Positions 11,898-24,459 of a stretch of 64,000 nt of DNA are shown one piece after another (position 1 is the stretch's first letter; every line of letters starts with the position of its first letter). Below the pieces are notes generated by a model. That model ran no database searches, was not told where the DNA came from, and was given only the letters and a program-made list of their open reading frames with translations. Both the position numbers and the translations under genes were made by a program. Source of the stretch: Medicago truncatula (lineage: Eukaryota > Streptophyta > Magnoliopsida > Fabales > Fabaceae); contig NC_053046.1 in the NCBI RefSeq assembly GCF_003473485.1, positions 37,347,832 to 37,411,831 of the forward strand, given 5' to 3'.

Positions 11898-14200
11898 ATA
11901 CCATGCATTTCCACTAGACAGGTTAAATTACCGTCCATTAGTCCGGAACCGTATTATATCTACATTTTTATATAGTAAAAACATCATAATCTTGTAGATA
12001 TTAACATATTGATAAACATACTATTTTTGCTAAATTGTTTGTTTAAGAACATATATTGTGAAAATAATAGAATTCTAGCACGTAATTTTTTTAACTAATA
12101 CATTAGAAAAATTTATTAAAGGTACTAGAAAAGAGATAGATCAACACCACCTCAAAAACGAATTCATGTATTTTTTTTTTATTAGAAAATCATTGTTGGT
12201 TACTCATATTTGAAAAAGTTAGAGATGAAAGAATTAGAGAAGATTTTCATTTTTTTCCGTTACTAATATTATTATTTTTTCTAAAAAATTACGATGGTGT
12301 ATAATAGATTTGTAAAATAAAAAGTGAGTATAAGATGTTATGTTTATGATATTTGCCTTGAATATTGTTCTTGGACACAAATTAATGACCCACTCACGTG
12401 TTTAAATCTCAACATTCTTGAGAGTGAGACTACATGGATCTCTTTATGGCCTGAATACATTCTAACACATATAACTCAATTATTCTCATTGCAACATAGA
12501 CATAGTATCTTTTGAGTTTTCATATTAATTATAGTCTTTATTCAAAATATAAATTCAAGGACTATGTCTACACCTTGTCTCTTATAATAAGGGGGGAAAG
12601 GTCATTGCAAAACCAACGTGATTGTATAGGTTTCTGTTTAAAGGGATAATAAATTAAAAGTTCCATGAAACTAGGAGAAATAACTTTTATAAACAAATCT
12701 TATCATTATTAATGTGATATATAATCTTGATTTAAGTTAAGTACGTCGAAAATGTCACGAGTTATGTTAAACATAAAATGCAAGGGATGGTTTAAGTTCT
12801 GAGAACAGGTTTTAGCTTCATATTATTATTCATAAAAGTGTAGGTTGATGATAAGGAAATGAAAAATAAAAATAAAAACGTCTCAATTATAGATTAATAT
12901 TTATTGTAGATAAATTAGTTATTTTTTATGTATTATTCAAACTTTGTTAAAGTTTAGTGACTTTCGGTACCACAAGAGTCTCGCGCAAGTGGTTGCAGTG
13001 CAGAGTGTATGCGAGTGTTGTAAAATTTAAGGGTATCGAGTTGAATTACTCCTAATAAAAAAACTTACTTTTAGTTATAAAAATAACTAAATGGCTTGAT
13101 GACTTGATCCTTGCTTCCAAGTTAAATGGTTTAGATCTGTTAAAAAACAAAAGATATTGGTAACTCTCAAACCCTCTATGGTGTTATTGGCTGGGAAAAT
13201 AATGAAAGGAGTGGTAGCAAAAGGTGTGGAAGCACACTAATAAGTTCCAAATGTCACAATACTTATAGTGATTTGATACTTCCAATTTTACTAGTCAAAT
13301 TCTTTTCTTTTTGACTTATAAATCTTTGCTAACTCGGAATTCGATTTAGGTAAATAAAGTCTGATCAAATATTATTCCAACTAAAATTCAAACTCGATTT
13401 CTTTCAAATGATCCGTTCAAAGCTCAATTACCACTTAATTATGATCACTTATTGTTTTACTATTCAAATTATGCCACCAAACATTACAACATAGTGCTCA
13501 ATATCTGTCTTTCTTTTTTGCGGTGTCTGAAAAACCCCAGACCTTACATATATTATGCATTGTTCATACCAACTGAATTATTTGATACATCAATAAGATT
13601 ACCGTTAATTAATCAATCACTCATTGTTTATCTCTATAATTAATTTCCTTATAATTTAGCAGCCTATATGTATATAGGATATACATATAGATATAGGTAC
13701 ATACACATACAAAACAAACACGGATAATATATATATCGATCATATTCATATATCATATCATATAAATTGAAGAGCTGTTGATTCTTGTTGCTTCCGCCTT
13801 GAAGTATTGTCACCATTCCACAAGGACAAATAACGTACCCACCTATATTCACATGTGTGCCCATTAATCATCACAACAAAACAATATCCTCCATACACAT
13901 ATACTGCTCCTACCTTTGTCTCTTGCCTTCCATAAAAGCATTTGTTCCTCTGAACTCTCCAAGAGTTTTTTTGATTCCATTTACTAATTTCTTACATCAA
14001 GTTTTTAATTTTTGAACCCCAATTTTCCATTCACAACCTCGAACATAATGCTTTCTTGGACACTTCTATATCTTGTCTTACCGTGTATAATTCACATATC
14101 TATCTAGATTCCTCTATGTCCTTCATTAATATTCCCGACCATGATTACTACTATTTGATTTGATTATACATATTTCATCATTTAGTTAAAATTAATATAC
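11898..14200. other. gene desert
   Basis: No exon chain, conserved motif or bounded repeat was recognised; only short AT-rich open frames of 60-70 codons. Confidence 0.45.
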
Positions 14201-14219
14201 TACACGAACATTTTCTACT

Positions 14220-14760
14220 TATAGGTTGTAGTCATATTGAGGGTTTCTAACTCAATTCAACTTTACAAAATTGACTTGTAAAATGAAAATTGTCTTTGTT
14301 TATAAATCATATGTTTACACCCTTTTTCGTATAATGTGGGGGCCCTTAGCAAATATATTGTCTCTTCTATGAATGATGTGTTGTTAAACCTCTATAGGTT
14401 GTTGACATAGAGTGTAATATTGGTGTATTTTATGATCCAATAGTGGTATCATAGCTGATGATTCGATAAAGGATTCGATCGACTCATTGTATCAACAATT
14501 TTTGTCGCAATATTGGTTAGGTGGCGGGTTCTGGTGGTCAACGACAGTGCAAGTATTTGTGGTTGAAAAAGCTTCTGCTTGAGGGATAGCAAAATCATAT
14601 GAATGGACCAACTCACACTTGAGGACGAGATTGTTGTGACAAGTGCAGTGTAAATTAAAAGTCTCGTATTACTTAAAAAAAGTGAACGTTGAGCAACATA
14701 TAAGTAAGAGGACTCATAAAATAATAGGACCGTATAGAGGTATTAATTATAAATTATTGT
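14220..14760 (+). mobile_element. possible TRIM/LARD-type LTR remnant
   Basis: TGGTATCATAGCTGATGA at about 14451 resembles a tRNA-iMet primer binding site (TGGTATCAGAGC) directly after an LTR-like AT-rich end. Downstream, AGTCTCGTATTACTTAAAA and GAGCAACATATAAGTAAGAG resemble LTR starts of short legume LTR elements. No paired LTR or duplication could be proven. Confidence 0.35.
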
Positions 14761-15480
14761 ATCCACAAAGACTTGTAGTTTCTTAATCATTCATTAATTT
14801 TTGTACTTTAAGATTATGTTAGCGAAAATATAAATTTTAAAGAGTTGTGTTGGGATTAGACATTGTTCACTTCTATCCAAAGTATCTTATGTTTCAACTA
14901 TATCTTCACATGTCATTCATCATCGTACATATGTGTTTCAATTGTATCGATTTATTTGAAGCATTCAACTTTTTGCCTTGGCTCACTTTCAACTTACTTT
15001 ACGATTTAGCCAAGATTCAGTTTCTTGGTTCCTTTATTTGCTTGGAAATTTCTTAAAAATAGACTCCCACAAAGGATAATTTTGGTTCCGCATGACATTA
15101 TTAATGCATAAGCTCTTTTACACCTTTTTGTTGTAGTGGTCTAGAAAGTTCTCTAACACTTTATTTTGCATGCATATAAATTTAGAGGTCTTCGTTCAGG
15201 TAACAAAGAGTCTTCAATATACTTGGATGGCAACAAACGTCTTTATAGTCACACAATCAACGTCTCACATCTTTAAGCAAATGAAAAATTCAGGTTTTGT
15301 GGTGGATTAAATCAAAGATCAAAAGTTTCAGCATAATTTGATCAATGGTTTAATCCACTCTATTGTCTTGGTTTCATTGTCCATCGATAATGTTCGTTAT
15401 TAGGTTGTAATTCGTTACGTGGTTCCTTGTTTTGTGTATCTTTCCTCTACTTTTTTTTTTTTTTTTTTCTATTCTAAGTA

Positions 15481-15759
15481 TTCTCTCGGTTTTAAAATGA
15501 GTGTCGTTTTAGCCAAAAAATTATTTTAAAATGAATGTCATTTTCAGTTTCCAATGCAGTAATAACTTTTTCTTTTCAATTATACCCTTCAATTAATACT
15601 ATATACATTACTTCCAAAATATTATTTTTTCTTTAATAAAAAACAAATCAATAGTTGATTAGGATAATTTGGTAAAATAACATTTACCTTTCTTTTAATT
15701 AATGCATTTTTTAATATGTGTAAAAAACTTAAACGGCATTTATTTTGAAACATATGGAG
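15481..15759. mobile_element. degenerate Stowaway-like MITE
   Basis: TTCTCTCGGTTTTAAAATGA on the left and, inverted from the right, CTCCATATGTTTCAAAATAA form diverged Stowaway-type inverted repeats. Both sides are bordered by TA (15479-15480, 15760-15761). Confidence 0.65.
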
Positions 15760-16246
15760 TACTTATTATCCTAAAATAATTTTTTAATATATTTGCTTCT
15801 CATTTAGCTTGTTAAAAAAATAAAATCAAACCAAGACCTTGTACAATGGTTGCCAAAAAATATATTTGCTATAAAAAGATTTATATAAAAGGATTTTTTA
15901 AAAAATAAATAAATAAACTTTAGTCGTTTATCCAAACTTTTTTTTTCTTGCTCCACCTTTGCTTGCTGAGTGGGAGTGTCTTAGTCACAAAATGCACCCA
16001 CTTATTCATTGGGTTTATTATGACACAAATGAGGTATCTATGATCAAGGAAAAATACTTGATTTGTCACGACTATTTAAACAATCTATTTAGGCACAAAC
16101 GTATTTGAGAAAAGAAAAAAAAATTAAATGATATGTGTTTCTCAAATTATTAATTTATATATATTTTTATGTGTTTGTCTAAATAATTGCCTAAATACTT
16201 GTGGTCATATAAGACTTTCTCCTATAATCATTTTTATCCTTGCATT

Positions 16247-16248
<2 letters not shown>

Positions 16249-16334
<86 letters not shown>
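16249..16334. repeat. (TA)43 microsatellite
   Basis: Uninterrupted TA dinucleotides. They create spurious (IY)n open frames in two registers. Confidence 0.98.
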
Positions 16335-16337
<3 letters not shown>

Positions 16338-16339
16338 GG

Positions 16340-18330
16340 TGGGATCGAAGCATCATTTCAATCAAAATCATGGGCTTATTCTCCTAAGCTTATCAAAGGA
16401 AAAAATCAATCAAAATCACATAACAAATTATTGAATAAGTCTATAATTGTTGTCAATCAAAATCACACAAATGTTGAATAAGTCTATAATTGTCTATAAT
16501 TTTTTTCTAGATTACCTTAGGAAAATTGTTGGAAATTTACTCATCAAACAATAAAAATTATCCACAAGTAAAGTAAAAATTAGTTTGTGGTTACCACTTA
16601 CAACTTTACTAATGTAACTAATTTTGATTAATTATGGTAAATCACATCTAATTCTTCGAAGCAAGCGTAGGCATGAACTAAGTCCATTGTTTGATCCGTA
16701 AAAAAAAGGTTCGTTTAAAAAAAGTTACTGTTAGCGACGATAATTTATCTTCAATTCCTTTGGACTATATTTGTCTTCAACAGATATTTAAAATCATGCA
16801 AATGACATACTCGTAGGTCTTAGCTACATTGAGGGCAAGCATTGGCTTAACTACTTTATATAATATATATATATGTCATCATTAAAAACTACTGTATCTG
16901 TTACCCCAAAAAATAAAAAAACTACTGTAAATAATATCAGATCAAAACCATTGTACATATATATAATTTTACATATTAGTTCTTATTCCATCAACTAAGT
17001 CCATTTTAAATCTCATTGACTCAAATTATTCATTGCTTATAAAAAAATAAATAAAGAACAAAAACCCTAGTTTTCCCTTGTGTTACCCTTGATATTCCTT
17101 CACATGTCTCGTTATTATTAGTGGAGCTAAGTCCCTTGAGACTGAGTGAGAAGTAGTAACCTTGTAGGAATAGTTAGTTGCAATAAAGTTGGAGGTTGTG
17201 AATATTCTATTTTGGATTTGATTGTTTTTACTTGCGCAAGTTCCACGATCGATGAATATGATATGTACGGTGGAATGATGCATCATCATGCATGTGTATA
17301 TAATAGTATGCAGAATGATTATACCACATCACACAGCATAATTGCAGAGATTATTTAAAGTAAGTGAAGCTGTTAATGAATTAATAAATTATTATACATG
17401 ATTAGTATAGTATAAGTGATGTGATGAAATTGAGTGATATCAATATTATATATGTTGCTGACCTGTACGCGTTTTGGTGTCCATTTGTATAATATCATGT
17501 GACCAAATGATGCCATAATAAAACCAAAAACAGAAACAATTTTAGGGTCCAATTATTCAGAAAATTGTATTGCTCAATTCAGAAAAGTTTCTCGTGACAT
17601 TTCAAATTATTTATTAATATAAAAATTGAATTTGAATTGTTTGTCTGTATATATGAAAATGAAAACACATTTTACAGACCCCTTTCAATTTTATTATATA
17701 TCCGAAGGATAAAATGAAATATCGTCCATTATGCCTGCCAGTATTTATCCATTTTTATTAATCACATGTGTATGTTCTTTCGTATGATTTTATCTGTTAC
17801 CTATTTACTTTCTTTTCTTGTCGCAAAATACATATTGTGTTTCCAATATCTTATGTTAATATATTTAGGGTTTTTGTCATTTGCGAGAGAGCAAAACTCA
17901 CGTGAGTTTGCACTTAGGAAAGTACATTCACATGCTAATGTGTGCAATGGAAACAAAACTTATTAAAACTATAAAGTTGGGTGACAAGGGCTTCTTGTTC
18001 TTGTGGACAGGTAGAAAGAGAAACATGTTGCATTTGCCAGTACAACACAAGAATGAGAATCTATATATAAATATAAACAACCAAGCCAAGAATATATGAA
18101 TGTATGCTGTAAAAACACGAGTTCTTGGGAAAAATACAAAGGTTATCCTTTATTTTGGACTACCTAAGATCTAATTCGTGAAGGATCCACAGTCCAACAA
18201 TACAACACCATGAATCATCCCTCATGATCCATTAATTAATGACCCTATAATGATAATTAGACGATGATATGTGAATTAACACCATGCTCTCTAGGTCTCA
18301 TAAAATTCTCACTAACTTAAGCGTTGGAGC
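16340..18330. other. gene desert
   Basis: A short local duplication of AATAAGTCTATAATTG (about 16433 and 16477) and otherwise unremarkable AT-rich DNA. No gene model could be supported. Confidence 0.4.
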
Positions 18331-18349
18331 CCCCAAATTAGGGTTGGCT

Positions 18350-18502
18350 TAAGGGCAAGGCCTAAAACGAAAATGATAAAATATTTTTCATTAGTTTTAC
18401 ATGCAAAAATGTCTTATAGTCGAATAAGAAAAACCCCATATATTCAAAATTGTTTTAGAGTTCGGTTACTTTTAAAAGTTATTGGGTCGGCCTTGCCCTG
18501 AA
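18350..18502. mobile_element. possible small hAT-type MITE
   Basis: AGGGCAAGGCC at 18351 and its inverse GGCCTTGCCCT at about 18490 face each other across about 150 bp. No clear 8-bp duplication was found, so the call is tentative. Confidence 0.35.
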
Positions 18503-19071
18503 TGACCTCTTAAAATCCAACATTATTTATGCGTCATTTATATAAAAGTTTTTAACCCTTGGTAAAGGTACATTCTTAAGTTTGGTTAGATATCCGACTC
18601 TCGTAAACTCTCACTAATTTGAACGTTGAAGTTCTTACATGTAAATTCTCTGGAGAATAACGATGTCCGCATTCAACCAACCTTCTTCGATCGTCATATT
18701 CAGGTTAAATCTTGATCATTTGGAATACTCAAATTATATACTATTCTTTTAGATTTGAACCATGGATTTTTTCTTCGATATATAAATGCAAGATACACAC
18801 TTTCTTAAGAATTATCTCTCACTCTTTACTCTCATACCGAATTGATCGTCAAAGTGCTGCATGTCAACGAATGTTGTACCACAAAGGTCATCATTACTCC
18901 ATATCAAGGCCTATTTATTTAAGAATTAAAGATTAACCGATTGTGATGATTTGCTGAAAAATAGAAACCAGTTTAACATAGACTTCCGTTAATTTAAATA
19001 AATTAAAGCAACACATACTACTTGCACCCAAAAAACAATAACACATGCCATTATATTAAGTTACATGATAA

Positions 19072-19150
19072 GTTATCGTGAGCTTAGCTCGGTTGATAGG
19101 GATAATGTATATATGCAAGATTCGGAGATCAAACCCCGACCACCACAAAA
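19072..19150 (+). mobile_element. tRNA-derived SINE head
   Basis: GTGAGCTTAGCTCGGTTGAT (A-box-like) followed 40 bp later by GAGATCAAACCCCGACCACC (B-box-like) is the layout of plant tRNA-derived SINEs. A second, more decayed copy is at 20765-20835. It cannot fold into a functional tRNA. Confidence 0.6.
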
Positions 19151-20021
19151 GTTATGGGATAATTCAACCGAGATTAATAGTAAAATTATTATAATTAGAC
19201 ATATTTATTATCTATTTATCTTACTTTAACTTCATCACCAATGTCTCTTACACACACCTTTCCCTTCCTAAAAGTTTTAGTTATTCCATAAAAACAGAGG
19301 TATCCATGTGAGCTAAAAGGCAGAGTAAATCAGGATCAAAACAACTTATAGTAGATTGGATCAAAATGACACAAGTCACTTGACCTGTATATTAAAGTGT
19401 GTTTGAGCCGCATTGAGCTTGATACACATATCATCAACAACAATAACAATCAAACTTTAATCCATTAAGTAAAATCGGCTACATAAATTAAATAATATAT
19501 GTTTTATAATAAAAATATGTTTTTCTCTAACTCATTATTATTCTTAATAGTTTTTCTAGATCTTTTCCACCTCATAAAAATAAATTTGAAGCATATGTAT
19601 TATAAATTTCCAACTTACCATTATAGTAATTAAAAAATAAACAGTTTTACTGTTTTTAGAAAAAGCTAACAAATTGCATTCAAATATAGAAGATGTTCTT
19701 GTACGACACTATACAATCCGTTTTTAATACCATAATAACTACTACACTATCTAATTATTATTATTATAAGAAAAAAATTTCATTTTAGATTTATTCAACT
19801 AATGATGTACATGGACTTTATTATAAACTACATATATCATTTAATGAATAAATATAAAATGTTGACTTTTACTTTTAATAGTGAACGTAGGCTCTTTCGA
19901 AATTGTCGCCTTTGCAGCCAAATTGCTTCCCAAAGAATAGACAAACACATTAATTTACCACCCAAGAAAAATCATTTTCGTAGATAAAGGTAACTGTTTT
20001 TGGCACAAACAATGATAGGTA

Positions 20022-20236
20022 GACACTCTTAATGTGTACTTCTCTTTGTACCACTTTGAAAAATTTTAGTTAACCAAATATATGGTAGGTGTGACCACAT
20101 TTTTTAGTTGCGTGACCATATTTTTCAGCTTCTAAATAGTGGTCACGCAACTGAAAGAATGTGGTCACACATACCATATATTTGATCAGCTGAAATTTTT
20201 GAGAGTGGTGTAAAAGATGTATACATTAAAGATGTC
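20022..20236. mobile_element. fold-back MITE with about 100-bp arms
   Basis: The left arm (TAGACACTCTTAATGTGTAC ... GTGTGACCACAT ... AGTTGCGTGACC) is mirrored by the right arm with little spacer. The whole unit would form one long hairpin. TA borders both ends. Confidence 0.8.
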
Positions 20237-20764
20237 TAGCAATCTTTATTCTTTTGGTACCACAATGATTTTTTAGCTGATGTAGGCCAAAATTGCAGTG
20301 ACTCTTTTCATGGATAAGGATTCTTAGGAGTATGTTTTGAGTGGGGGAGAGAGAGAAGGTGCATAAGTTGAATTTTCGAATGTACCATACAAATTGTAGA
20401 ATCTGACCATTTTATGTAAAATTTACAATTTATTTTTTAAAATATTTAAATTATTGAACAGTAAAATGGAATAATTTTTTTTTTTTAGAAAGAAAAAATG
20501 GAATATATATTAACAACTGCAACCGCATCTTCAACACAAGATGTACATAACTGAATAGTACTAAAAAAAGTATGTTCAATTATCACTTATCGGACCACAA
20601 TCAATCCACAAATAAATTATTGGTCAAAACCTATTACATTCACAAGTCCAATATTGGATTTAATTTTAGAAACGTTGCTAAATAGAAAAATCTGAGAATA
20701 TAAAGCGATTAGGATAAGTTTATTGGTGAAAGATTTTAATAATAAAGATGAGATCGGCCATCGT

Positions 20765-20835
20765 GAGCTTAACTCAATTGCTAGGAATAATGCATAATAT
20801 ATGTAAGATATGAGGTTCAAACTCTGACCACCACA
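20765..20835 (+). mobile_element. tRNA-derived SINE head, second copy
   Basis: GTGAGCTTAACTCAATTGCT and GAGGTTCAAACTCTGACCACC-like sequence match the 19072 copy, followed by an A-rich run. Confidence 0.55.
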
Positions 20836-20968
20836 AAAAAAAACATGAGATCGTAGGTTCAAACTTCTTTTTTTTATTTTGAAGGGATAGTAGGTTCAAA
20901 CCTTATCGTTTTGTTGTTAAAAAAAGTGAAAATATAGTTTTTCAAATTACAAACTACCATTGGAATAG

Positions 20969-21285
20969 AAATTTTGTTCTTCTCCCAACACGTTTTGCTT
21001 ATTCTTAATCAAACTTTCAAAAATGACACTGCGTGAGCTAACTCATGCAAGTGTTAATTCTGCGTGACTTAACTTACGCAGCGTGAGTTAACTCAAGCGG
21101 AGTGTTTTGTCATGTTTAACATCTGCATAAGTTAAATCACGCAGGGTATTTTCATGTGTGAGTAAACTCAAGTGGGTGTTATACCTAGTGTAAGTTAACT
21201 CAAGCAGCTTGAGTTAACTCACGCAGGGGTATTTTCGAAAGTTTAGTTGGTAGCGAGTAATTTTTGTTTGGAGAATAGCATAATT
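20969..21285. mobile_element. Mutator-like MITE made of repeated palindromes
   Basis: Flanked by a perfect 10-bp repeat ATTGGAATAG (20959-20968 and 21286-21295). Terminal inverted repeats read AAATTTTGTTCTTCTCC and, from the right, AATTATGCTATTCTCC. The interior holds about seven imperfect copies of an 18-bp palindrome of the form GCGTGAGTTAACTCACGC. A larger relative is at 42782-44368. Confidence 0.75.
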
Positions 21286-21604
21286 ATTGGAATAGTGTGT
21301 TGGACTTTCAACCCAAACAAAATGATCATAGGTCCAATAAGCCATTCTTATTCCCACCATACAAACTCTTTGCTTTTTCTTCTTCCTGGAAATAACAATG
21401 CAAGTTTGAAAAACGTTACACAACTAAAAGGTGGACCCCTTTGGACACTTTTTTTTAATACCTTAATCTTTCAAACTATCTTGATTCTTAAAAATTACGG
21501 TTAGGTTGATACTATGAATTACTAAGTTATGTTGGAAATAAGTTTCGTTGGTTAGTCCTCTAATAACTTTCCTTAGTCGATTTTATACTCTTCATATTTC
21601 AATT

Positions 21605-21910
21605 ATATATTTACCTATAACTTTCAATTGCAGAAAACCTCTATTTTTCTATAATAGATATGGGTCTGATGCAATCTTATAAATGCAATATGACAAGTGA
21701 TATTAAATTTTCACCATGAACAATTCAACAAGATCAAACACATAAAATAAGTACAATATAATATATTTACCTATCATTTTCAATTGCAGAAAATCTCTAT
21801 TTTTCTGTAATAGATAGGGGTCTGATGCAATCTCATAAACGCATTGTGAAAGTTAAATTTTCACCATAAACAATTCATCAAGATCAAACACATAAAATAA
21901 GTATCATGTA
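21605..21910. repeat. tandem duplication, 156-bp period x2
   Basis: Two adjacent copies share TTACCTAT, TTTCAATTGCAGAAAA, GGTCTGATGCAATCT and AGATCAAACACATAAAATAA. They lie just downstream of the DUF1639 gene, possibly in its 3' region. Confidence 0.85.
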
Positions 21911-22248
21911 ATATAGTAAAATAATGGAAACCAAAGTTTAAAATTGTCAAACATTATTATAGCATCTTCGTTATCTGAAACACTACAAAGCTGTATGAAA
22001 ACATTATAGAACCAGAAACTGCAATCACTCCCCCAATGACATCTCATAAGATAATTATTCTTATAACAAAAATGAACTGATCCCTACGGGACTAAAATCA
22101 ACATTGAAAACAAAAAAGCACAAATCAATTGCTACTGAAAAACAAAATCAAATCCTACACTGCGGTAAGATGTATCCTAAGATGTTGTAACTCCCACCCA
22201 GCAGTCAGCTTATACATGCCTTCCAAGTTGCCATTCTCAATGTTTCTC

Positions 22249-23182
22249 CTACTTCTGCAAAAACCACATCCAATCCAACACTTAATTTCTCTTCAAATTT
22301 CAAATTAAACCAATCATAACAACTAATTCAAAACAAAAAAAAAAAATATACATGCACGTACATACCTTGCCATTCTCAGGAGCATCAGAAACCTTATAGG
22401 AATCAGCATTAACCCCAGGCAACCACGCACCAGGGAAAAGGGTCTGCACAAATAATAAAATCAGCATTATAAGCAGAATATAAAATTAGGATTAGTACCA
22501 ATTAATTAATCATTCAATTGAATCAACTTACATTCATTTGCTTCTGAACATTTTTAGGTCTCCTTTTGGGCCTTCTAGGAGGCTTTTGACCTGTCATTTT
22601 GATGAAATCTTCCTCAATCTCCTTCTTTGTCAACGACAAAGAAAACTTCATCGCCTTCTTCTCAGTAGAACCACCACCTTTTAACGGTGATGATATGTTG
22701 GGTTTTTTCTCATCAATCTTCAACCCCTTTCCGGTCTCTCCAGCAACACCTCTCCTTGTCCTAAAATTCCATGTTTTCTCTCTTGCGGCAGCCATTGACG
22801 ACCCTTCACCACCACTACCAACACCATTCTCTTTCTCCTTCTTTAGAATGGCATCTTTCATCCTTCTACCTTCGGCCTTCAGATCAAGTGTCAACCTCTC
22901 CCGCATAGCATTGACCCCTTCATCATCACCGTAATCAATCCTTAGCATGCTCATCCTCTCCATTGCACTCTCTGGTGATGACACCATCTCCCTCTGTGAT
23001 GATCCGTCGCCATTGTCAGGGACCTTTTGACACCTGAGTTGACGCTGAGAACCCCACTTCAAAGAAGAAGGTAAACGGAAGTTGTGAAGAGGAACCTTCA
23101 CTCTTGCACCTTCACCTTCACTGGCACCAGAACCATTACCCATAACAACTTCATTCTCCTTTTCTTTAGCAGAAAATACCAT
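22249..23182 (-). CDS. DUF1639 family protein
   Basis: Three exons on minus: 22532-23182, 22366-22443 and 22249-22254, joined in phase 0. They give 244 residues ending PENGKK. The first exon carries a low-complexity acidic/basic region with LHNFRLPSSLKWGSQR and, near its end, MKFSLSLTKKEIEEDFIKMT then GQKPPRRPKRRPKNVQK. The second exon gives TLFPGAWLPGVNADSYKVSD. The SLTKxEIEEDFxxMTGxRPPRRPKKRP..LFPGxWL signature is the DUF1639 hallmark. The function of this plant family is unknown; the PRRPKRRPK stretch looks like a nuclear-localisation signal (inference). The stop lies six bases into the last exon. Confidence 0.88.
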
Positions 23183-23800
23183 TTTCTAGGTGAAATTCAG
23201 ACGAATGAGAAAAAAATCTGTCGCTTGAAAACTAGTCGAGAAAATGTTATGTATTTTTTGGTTTCGTATACATTTATTATAGACGATGGTGGTTCTAACG
23301 TTCGACTTAGGTTTATGCTCTATTTGCTAAGATGCGCTTTGGGTGGTTTTTATTTTTTATTTTTTATTTCCAAATCCTCGTTTTTTCCTTTTTAATTTAC
23401 TTTCCCTTTTTTTTAGCGGGTGATTTATCATTTTTTTTAATGATGCAATCACAACCTTTGGTTTTAAAACTTGTATTGCTATGTAAACAATGGAAAAAAT
23501 GTGAAAATTAAACTAATAATTTTAATTTTTTATGGAATTATATAATAATTTTTAATTTCATTTTACATACTTATCTCTTTGCAATTAATAGTCAAAAGTA
23601 GTTTTGACTAAACAATAATTAATATTATTTTGAATTTTATAAATAAAAAATAACAAAAAACTTATATCATTTTTTCAAAAATATATTGAGTAATATTAAA
23701 TAAATTAAATATGTTTAATTCATTGAGGGGATAGTAGCTCACCAGTTTCTATACATATTAATTTTTGTGCACGTACATGCATTCAATTAGAATAGCACTA
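23183..23800. other. intergenic, 5' flank of the DUF1639 gene
   Basis: AT-rich. No recognisable TATA motif close to the start; no repeat or gene called. Confidence 0.4.
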
Positions 23801-23804
23801 AACC

Positions 23805-23990
23805 CACCTGAGTTAGTCAGGTGGTGTTGCTTTGAGATATTGGAGTATGTTTTTCTTAAGCTCTCATGTTTGATACTCCTTGATATTAATTTCGGTGGAC
23901 TAGTTCATACGGAGTTTTGCAAGTTTTAACTATAAGTGGACACATCCGCAAACGATAAAATTAAAATTCTTAGATTAGTCAATGTTTGGG
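23805..23990 (+). mobile_element. possible tRNA-derived SINE
   Basis: CACCTGAGTTAGTCAGGTGG (A-box-like) and CTCATGTTTGATACTCCTTG (B-box-like), 40-50 bp apart, followed by a non-tRNA body. Target duplications were not found. Confidence 0.45.
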
Positions 23991-24071
23991 TCGGATATGG
24001 GATTTAAAAAAATTAATAATTAAATAGCACTATATATTAATATTGAATATTTTTTTATGTGAAAAGCTATT

Positions 24072-24455
24072 TAGATAGACAAAATAAACCGTTAGATAGA
24101 AAAATATGATTTTTTTTGCCAGTTGTATGTACATGCATATGGCGTTTTTATGATATATTAGATAAACTTTTAGAATTATTTAGATCTAATCTTCTAGATA
24201 TGTATATATATATCTCAATACAATTTAAGGGTTTTAGATAGACAAAATTAACAACGAAATAGAAAACTATGGTAGTCTGTTTTGCCAGCTGTATGTGCAC
24301 GCATATGCTATTTTTATGATATCTTACCTCAAATTTTAAATTTATTTACATCTAATCTTCTAAGTATATAGACAAAATTAACACTGAGAAAGAAACATAT
24401 GGTTGTCTATTTTGTAAGTTGTATGTACACACATATGACATTTTATAAGATCAAT
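24072..24455. repeat. three degenerate tandem copies, about 130-160 bp each
   Basis: Copies start near 24072, 24235 and 24367. Each runs TAGACAAAAT.AAC ... TTTTGCCAGTTGTATGTAC ... GCATATG ... TTTATGATA ... ATCTAATCTTCTA. Divergence suggests an old array. Confidence 0.7.
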
Positions 24456-24459
24456 ACAT

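Noticed and set aside
16128..16481. Open frames encoding long (IY)n runs
   Set aside because: They are translations of the (TA)n microsatellite, as is the minus frame at 47781-47999.
17083..17358. Overlapping 68-70 codon frames on both strands
   Set aside because: No domain, splice chain or codon pattern; chance frames in a gene desert.
22599..22934. 111-codon plus-strand open frame
   Set aside because: Antisense shadow of the first DUF1639 exon.
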